DNA of 8,057 bases from JAVWGW01 sp036655915. GTDB taxonomy: Bacteria > Actinomycetota > Coriobacteriia > Coriobacteriales > Eggerthellaceae. Positions 5,670 through 8,057 of the stretch are shown here, in pieces. Every line of letters begins with the position of its first letter. Positions within the stretch are counted from its first letter, which is position 1. Below the pieces are notes generated by a model, which had not been told where the DNA came from, did not search any database, and saw only the letters and a program-made list of their open reading frames with translations. The position numbers were made by a program, and so were the translations under genes. Where the stretch lies: assembly GCA_036655915.1 (NCBI GenBank), contig JAVVPE010000060.1:1-8057 (forward strand), written 5' to 3'.

Positions 5670-6884
5670 ATGGTCTCTGTGATGAAAAAAGTAGTTTCTC
5701 CAGGCTTGGTTTTGTTCATGATGCTTATGTCGATGACGGCGGGTGCTATGTGCTTAAACAAGGTGGCGCCCATTATTCCCCTGCTTATAGAAAGCATGGG
5801 TTTGACGGGGGCAGCACAGGCAGGTCTTTTGATTTCGGTATTTGTTATCTCAGGCATTTTCCTGGCAATACCCAGTGGGGTCATCATTGAAAAGTTGGGA
5901 TATTATAAAACAGGGATTATTGCGCTGTCTGCGATTTTGTTGGGTTCAGTAATCGGCGCTTTCAATCCAGGCTATGCGATCATGCTTGTGAGTAGAATCA
6001 TTGAAGGTATTGGTTTGATTTTTTTAATGACGCTTGGTCCCGCTGCTGTTTCTTGTGTCTTTCCTGATGAAAAACGCGGGTCGGCCATGGGGCTGTTGAT
6101 GTGCTTTATGGCCTTTGGTCAGATTGCAATGCTCAATCTTGCCCCGCGCATCGCAGCTGCAACTAATTGGGAAAATGTATGGTGGTTCACGGCAGCCTAC
6201 GCGGTGGTATTTTTAGTGATTTGGGCGATTGCGCTTAAGAATCTCGATACTGCCTTAGGATATAAAAAACCCGTTGCCAGCACAAAGCAAGTGGACGAAA
6301 AATCGAAGACAAGTTTGTTCCCAAAAGAGGTTTTCCTAAACAAAGGTGTTTGGCTGGTTGGATTAACTCTCATGGTTTTTCTTATTGCTGAACAAGGTGT
6401 GATTTCTTTCTTGCCCACTTATTTAACCGAGGTTCGTGGTGTTGATGCAGCAGCCGCGGGGTCTATGATCAGTATTGCTCCCTTGGTGGGGATTCCTGTA
6501 GGTATTATTGCGGGAATCATATCGGATAAAATTGGCTCGCGCAAAAAACCCCTTGGGATTTTAATGATTGCAAGTGCTATTACTTATGCGTTTATGCCTA
6601 CTTTCCCCACCGCGTTTTTCTTGGTGCTTATCATTTTATTTGGTGTTGCCGTGATGGGCATTGTGGGGTTGTGCTTTTCGGCCGTGGCAGAGTTAGTAAC
6701 GCCGCAGCAAGGCAATATGGCGGTTGCACTGCTTAATACTTTTCAGTGGGTAGGAATTTTTCTTAGCTCTAGTCTCGTTGGTCTTTTTATCGAGGGCTTT
6801 GGTTGGGACATAATGTTTTACATTATGGTTCCTCTTACGCTAGTGGGCGCTGTTTTTACTTTTATTACGCCAAAGTTGCGCTAA
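5670..6884 (+). CDS. Major facilitator superfamily transporter
   Basis: This is a 404-residue, strongly hydrophobic protein compatible with the 12 membrane spans of the MFS, arranged as two six-span halves around a charged central loop at about 190-225. MFS signature loops are visible between spans 2 and 3 (PSGVIIEKLGYYKTG, 68-82) and in the equivalent place of the second half (AGIISDKIGSRKK, 281-293). SRIIEGIGL (108-116) fits span 4. It resembles the anion/cyanate-transporter-like branch more than the sugar or drug branches, but the substrate is not readable. ATG 5670 is supported by AAGGA at 5657-5661. An in-frame ATG at 5682 is a less likely alternative. The nitrilase gene begins 36 bases downstream, so the two probably form an operon for uptake (or export) and hydrolysis of one compound. 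Confidence 0.9.
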   Translation: MVSVMKKVVSPGLVLFMMLMSMTAGAMCLNKVAPIIPLLIESMGLTGAAQAGLLISVFVISGIFLAIPSGVIIEKLGYYKTGIIALSAILLGSVIGAFNPGYAIMLVSRIIEGIGLIFLMTLGPAAVSCVFPDEKRGSAMGLLMCFMAFGQIAMLNLAPRIAAATNWENVWWFTAAYAVVFLVIWAIALKNLDTALGYKKPVASTKQVDEKSKTSLFPKEVFLNKGVWLVGLTLMVFLIAEQGVISFLPTYLTEVRGVDAAAAGSMISIAPLVGIPVGIIAGIISDKIGSRKKPLGILMIASAITYAFMPTFPTAFFLVLIILFGVAVMGIVGLCFSAVAELVTPQQGNMAVALLNTFQWVGIFLSSSLVGLFIEGFGWDIMFYIMVPLTLVGAVFTFITPKLR

Positions 6885-6920
6885 TACTACGGAATACTAT
6901 ATCGATGGAGGTTGGTAGCT

Positions 6921-7820
6921 ATGACGAAAGACATTATAAACGTTGCTGTGATTACCTATGAGCCCATCTGGGGTGATAAAGAGAAAAACCTCAACAGAAT
7001 GAAGGGATATGCTGAGTGTGCGGCAAGACGGGGTGCTGATTTGATTGTTTTCCCTGAAACAGCTCTTGTTGGATACGATGTCGATACCGACCATAAGGGT
7101 AAAGAGCAAATGCATTGCCGTTTGGCAGAAAGTGTGCCAGGACCCTCTTCGCAGTCCCTGGCACAGACGGCCAAGGATAATAATATATACATTGTGTTTG
7201 GGTTGTCAGAAAAAGGTGACGACGGCAAGATATATAACTCGGCAGCGGTTGTTGGACCTAAGGGTGTGATAGGGAGCTATCGGAAGATGCACCTTCCTTT
7301 TGCAGAAGCAGCCTGGGCTCAAAGAGGAGATACTCCCTTTATGTTTGATACGGAATGGGGGAAAATTGGAGTGGGAATTTGTTACGACACGTATGTTTTC
7401 TCCGAAATTATGCGTTATTATCGTGCCCACGGTTGTCGTCTGTATCTTAATCCGTGTGCGGTTGATACAACGGTTACGGCTAAAAATGTACGAGATGCTA
7501 TTGAGTATCAAAGTGCAAATGATGCTCTTTATATTGCCTCATCAAATTGTACCGGTTTTTACAAATCAAATGATTTTATCGGGGGCAGTAACCTTATAGG
7601 TCCTGGCAAGAATGTTCCTGAAATTCACTATTATGCGGGTAGTGCCTTTGGAACTCCCGGATCCGATGAGCAGGAACTCTATATAGGAACCATCGACCTT
7701 TCCTACGTAGAGAAGCCTTTCCTGGCAAAGCAGTGGTCTCTCGATGCACCCGACTTTAGGCCTGATGTCTACATTAAAATGTATCAAGAGATAGCCGATT
7801 TGCCGCAATACAGAAAATAG
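6921..7820 (+). CDS. Nitrilase-superfamily carbon-nitrogen hydrolase
   Basis: This is a 299-residue enzyme of the nitrilase superfamily, which hydrolyses nitriles, amides or carbamoyl compounds through a Cys thioester. The Glu-Lys-Cys triad is complete: Glu46 in FPETAL, Lys122 in YRKMHLP and Cys154 in GICYD. A second Glu near 129 fits the accessory glutamate. The surrounding GKIGVGICYD and YLNPCAVDT are typical of the amidase branches (aliphatic amidase, carbamoylputrescine or omega-amidase-like) rather than true nitrilases. ATG 6921 is chosen because GGAGG at 6907-6911 is 9 bases upstream. A TTG at 6912 would overlap the ribosome binding site spacing and add three residues. It lies 36 bases after the MFS gene and is followed by a strong terminator, making it the last gene of the cassette. 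No signal peptide is seen, so it should be cytoplasmic. The substrate is unknown. Confidence 0.93.
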   Translation: MTKDIINVAVITYEPIWGDKEKNLNRMKGYAECAARRGADLIVFPETALVGYDVDTDHKGKEQMHCRLAESVPGPSSQSLAQTAKDNNIYIVFGLSEKGDDGKIYNSAAVVGPKGVIGSYRKMHLPFAEAAWAQRGDTPFMFDTEWGKIGVGICYDTYVFSEIMRYYRAHGCRLYLNPCAVDTTVTAKNVRDAIEYQSANDALYIASSNCTGFYKSNDFIGGSNLIGPGKNVPEIHYYAGSAFGTPGSDEQELYIGTIDLSYVEKPFLAKQWSLDAPDFRPDVYIKMYQEIADLPQYRK

Positions 7821-7880
7821 AAAGAACGAATAATAGACAAAAGGTAAAGTAAGAGCAATTGCTGCATATTGGGAGGTAAG

Positions 7881-7921
7881 TAGGGATGTGGAAGTCAATC
7901 CGCATCCCTATTAGATTTTTT
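7881..7921 (+). terminator. Rho-independent terminator of the MFS-nitrilase operon
   Basis: TAGGGATGTGGA (7881-7892) pairs with TCCGCATCCCTA (7899-7910) in a 12-bp stem with one G-U pair and a 6-base loop. Six T residues at 7916-7921 follow. It lies 60 bases after the nitrilase stop and is the best terminator in the window. Confidence 0.85.
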
Positions 7922-7937
7922 GCTTGCCAGTTTTGGT

Positions 7938-7967
7938 TTAAAAGGCAAACCCGCTTGGGCTTGCCTT
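7938..7967 (-). terminator. Rho-independent terminator of the acyl-CoA synthetase gene
   Basis: Read on the minus strand, AAGGCAAGCCC (7967-7957) pairs with GGGTTTGCCTT (7952-7942) in an 11-bp stem with one G-U pair and a 4-base loop. TTTT closes the structure, so it is oriented for the gene ending at 7990. It forms part of the right repeat copy. Confidence 0.72.
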
Positions 7968-8004
7968 CGTGGTGCGCGCGCGTCGCTTGCTAAATAAGGG
8001 CAGG
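7938..8004. repeat. Degenerate direct repeat, right copy
   Basis: This is the counterpart of 4557-4618, in the same orientation. Here the segment spans the last four codons and stop of the acyl-CoA synthetase gene plus its terminator. The two copies bracket the AT-rich LysR-MFS-nitrilase cassette. Confidence 0.5.
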
Positions 8005-8057
8005 GGTTGAGTCTTTGTCTTTTTCTCGGATGGCTACGCGGCGGATTTTGCCGTTGG
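7990..8057 (-). CDS. Acyl-CoA synthetase / AMP-binding enzyme, C-terminal end
   Basis: On the minus strand an open frame enters from the right edge and stops at TAG (7992-7990). Only 21 complete codons plus the stop are visible. They read NGKIRRVAIREKDKDS followed by TPALI. The GKIRR core matches the A10 motif near the C-terminus of the acyl-adenylate-forming (AMP-binding) superfamily, where the lysine (codon at 8047-8049) is needed for the adenylation step. Such enzymes activate carboxylic acids to acyl-AMP and then usually to acyl-CoA. The short tail after the motif is normal for the family. The gene converges on the nitrilase operon, with its own terminator at 7938-7967. The substrate and exact subfamily are not visible from so short a fragment. 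Confidence 0.72.
   Translation of the reverse strand, partial: NGKIRRVAIREKDKDSTPALI

Noticed and set aside
6912..6920. TTG start for the nitrilase gene
   Set aside because: It would follow GGAGG with no spacing; ATG 6921 has a 9-base spacing and begins where the family does.

Overview
The window looks like a bacterial chromosome segment of mixed base composition. The left half (about 1-3706) is moderately GC-rich housekeeping DNA. The right half (about 4620-7820) is visibly AT-richer: hand counts gave 37/60 G+C at 2881-2940 and 23/60 at 5221-5280. Spaced Shine-Dalgarno sites, the def-fmt-rsmB order and the style of the proteins would suit a Gram-positive lineage. I lean towards an actinobacterial anaerobe of the Coriobacteriia type, but nothing here proves the taxon.

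Region 1 (1-730) holds the C-terminal part of an SPFH/band 7 (stomatin-like) membrane-scaffold protein, followed by a 26-residue single-span membrane protein with a good ribosome binding site. Region 2 (731-3740) holds two tandem hairpins and then a tight def-fmt-rsmB operon. Def and Fmt act on the formyl group of initiator Met-tRNA and nascent proteins. RsmB methylates 16S rRNA. Fmt and rsmB overlap by 8 bases. Region 3 (3740-4480) is a type II toxin-antitoxin pair, a ribbon-helix-helix-like antitoxin and a PIN-domain RNase. It has its own TATAAT promoter embedded in a perfect 8+8 inverted repeat.

Region 4 (4622-7921) is a self-contained AT-rich cassette: a LysR-type regulator on the minus strand, divergent from an MFS transporter and a nitrilase-superfamily hydrolase that together form a two-gene operon ending in a strong terminator. 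The layout suggests that the regulator senses a small amide, nitrile or carbamoyl compound (or its product), the transporter moves it, and the hydrolase cleaves it. The substrate cannot be read from the sequence. Region 5 (7938-8057) is the extreme C-terminus of an acyl-CoA synthetase/AMP-binding enzyme on the minus strand, with its terminator.

The most intriguing structural point is a degenerate direct repeat at 4557-4618 and 7938-8004. It brackets the LysR-MFS-nitrilase cassette and, at the right end, spans the stop codon and terminator of the acyl-CoA synthetase gene. This hints that the cassette arrived by an event that duplicated the synthetase gene's 3' end, or that both sites belong to an intergenic repeat family. 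I saw no CRISPR array, rRNA, tRNA or transposase.
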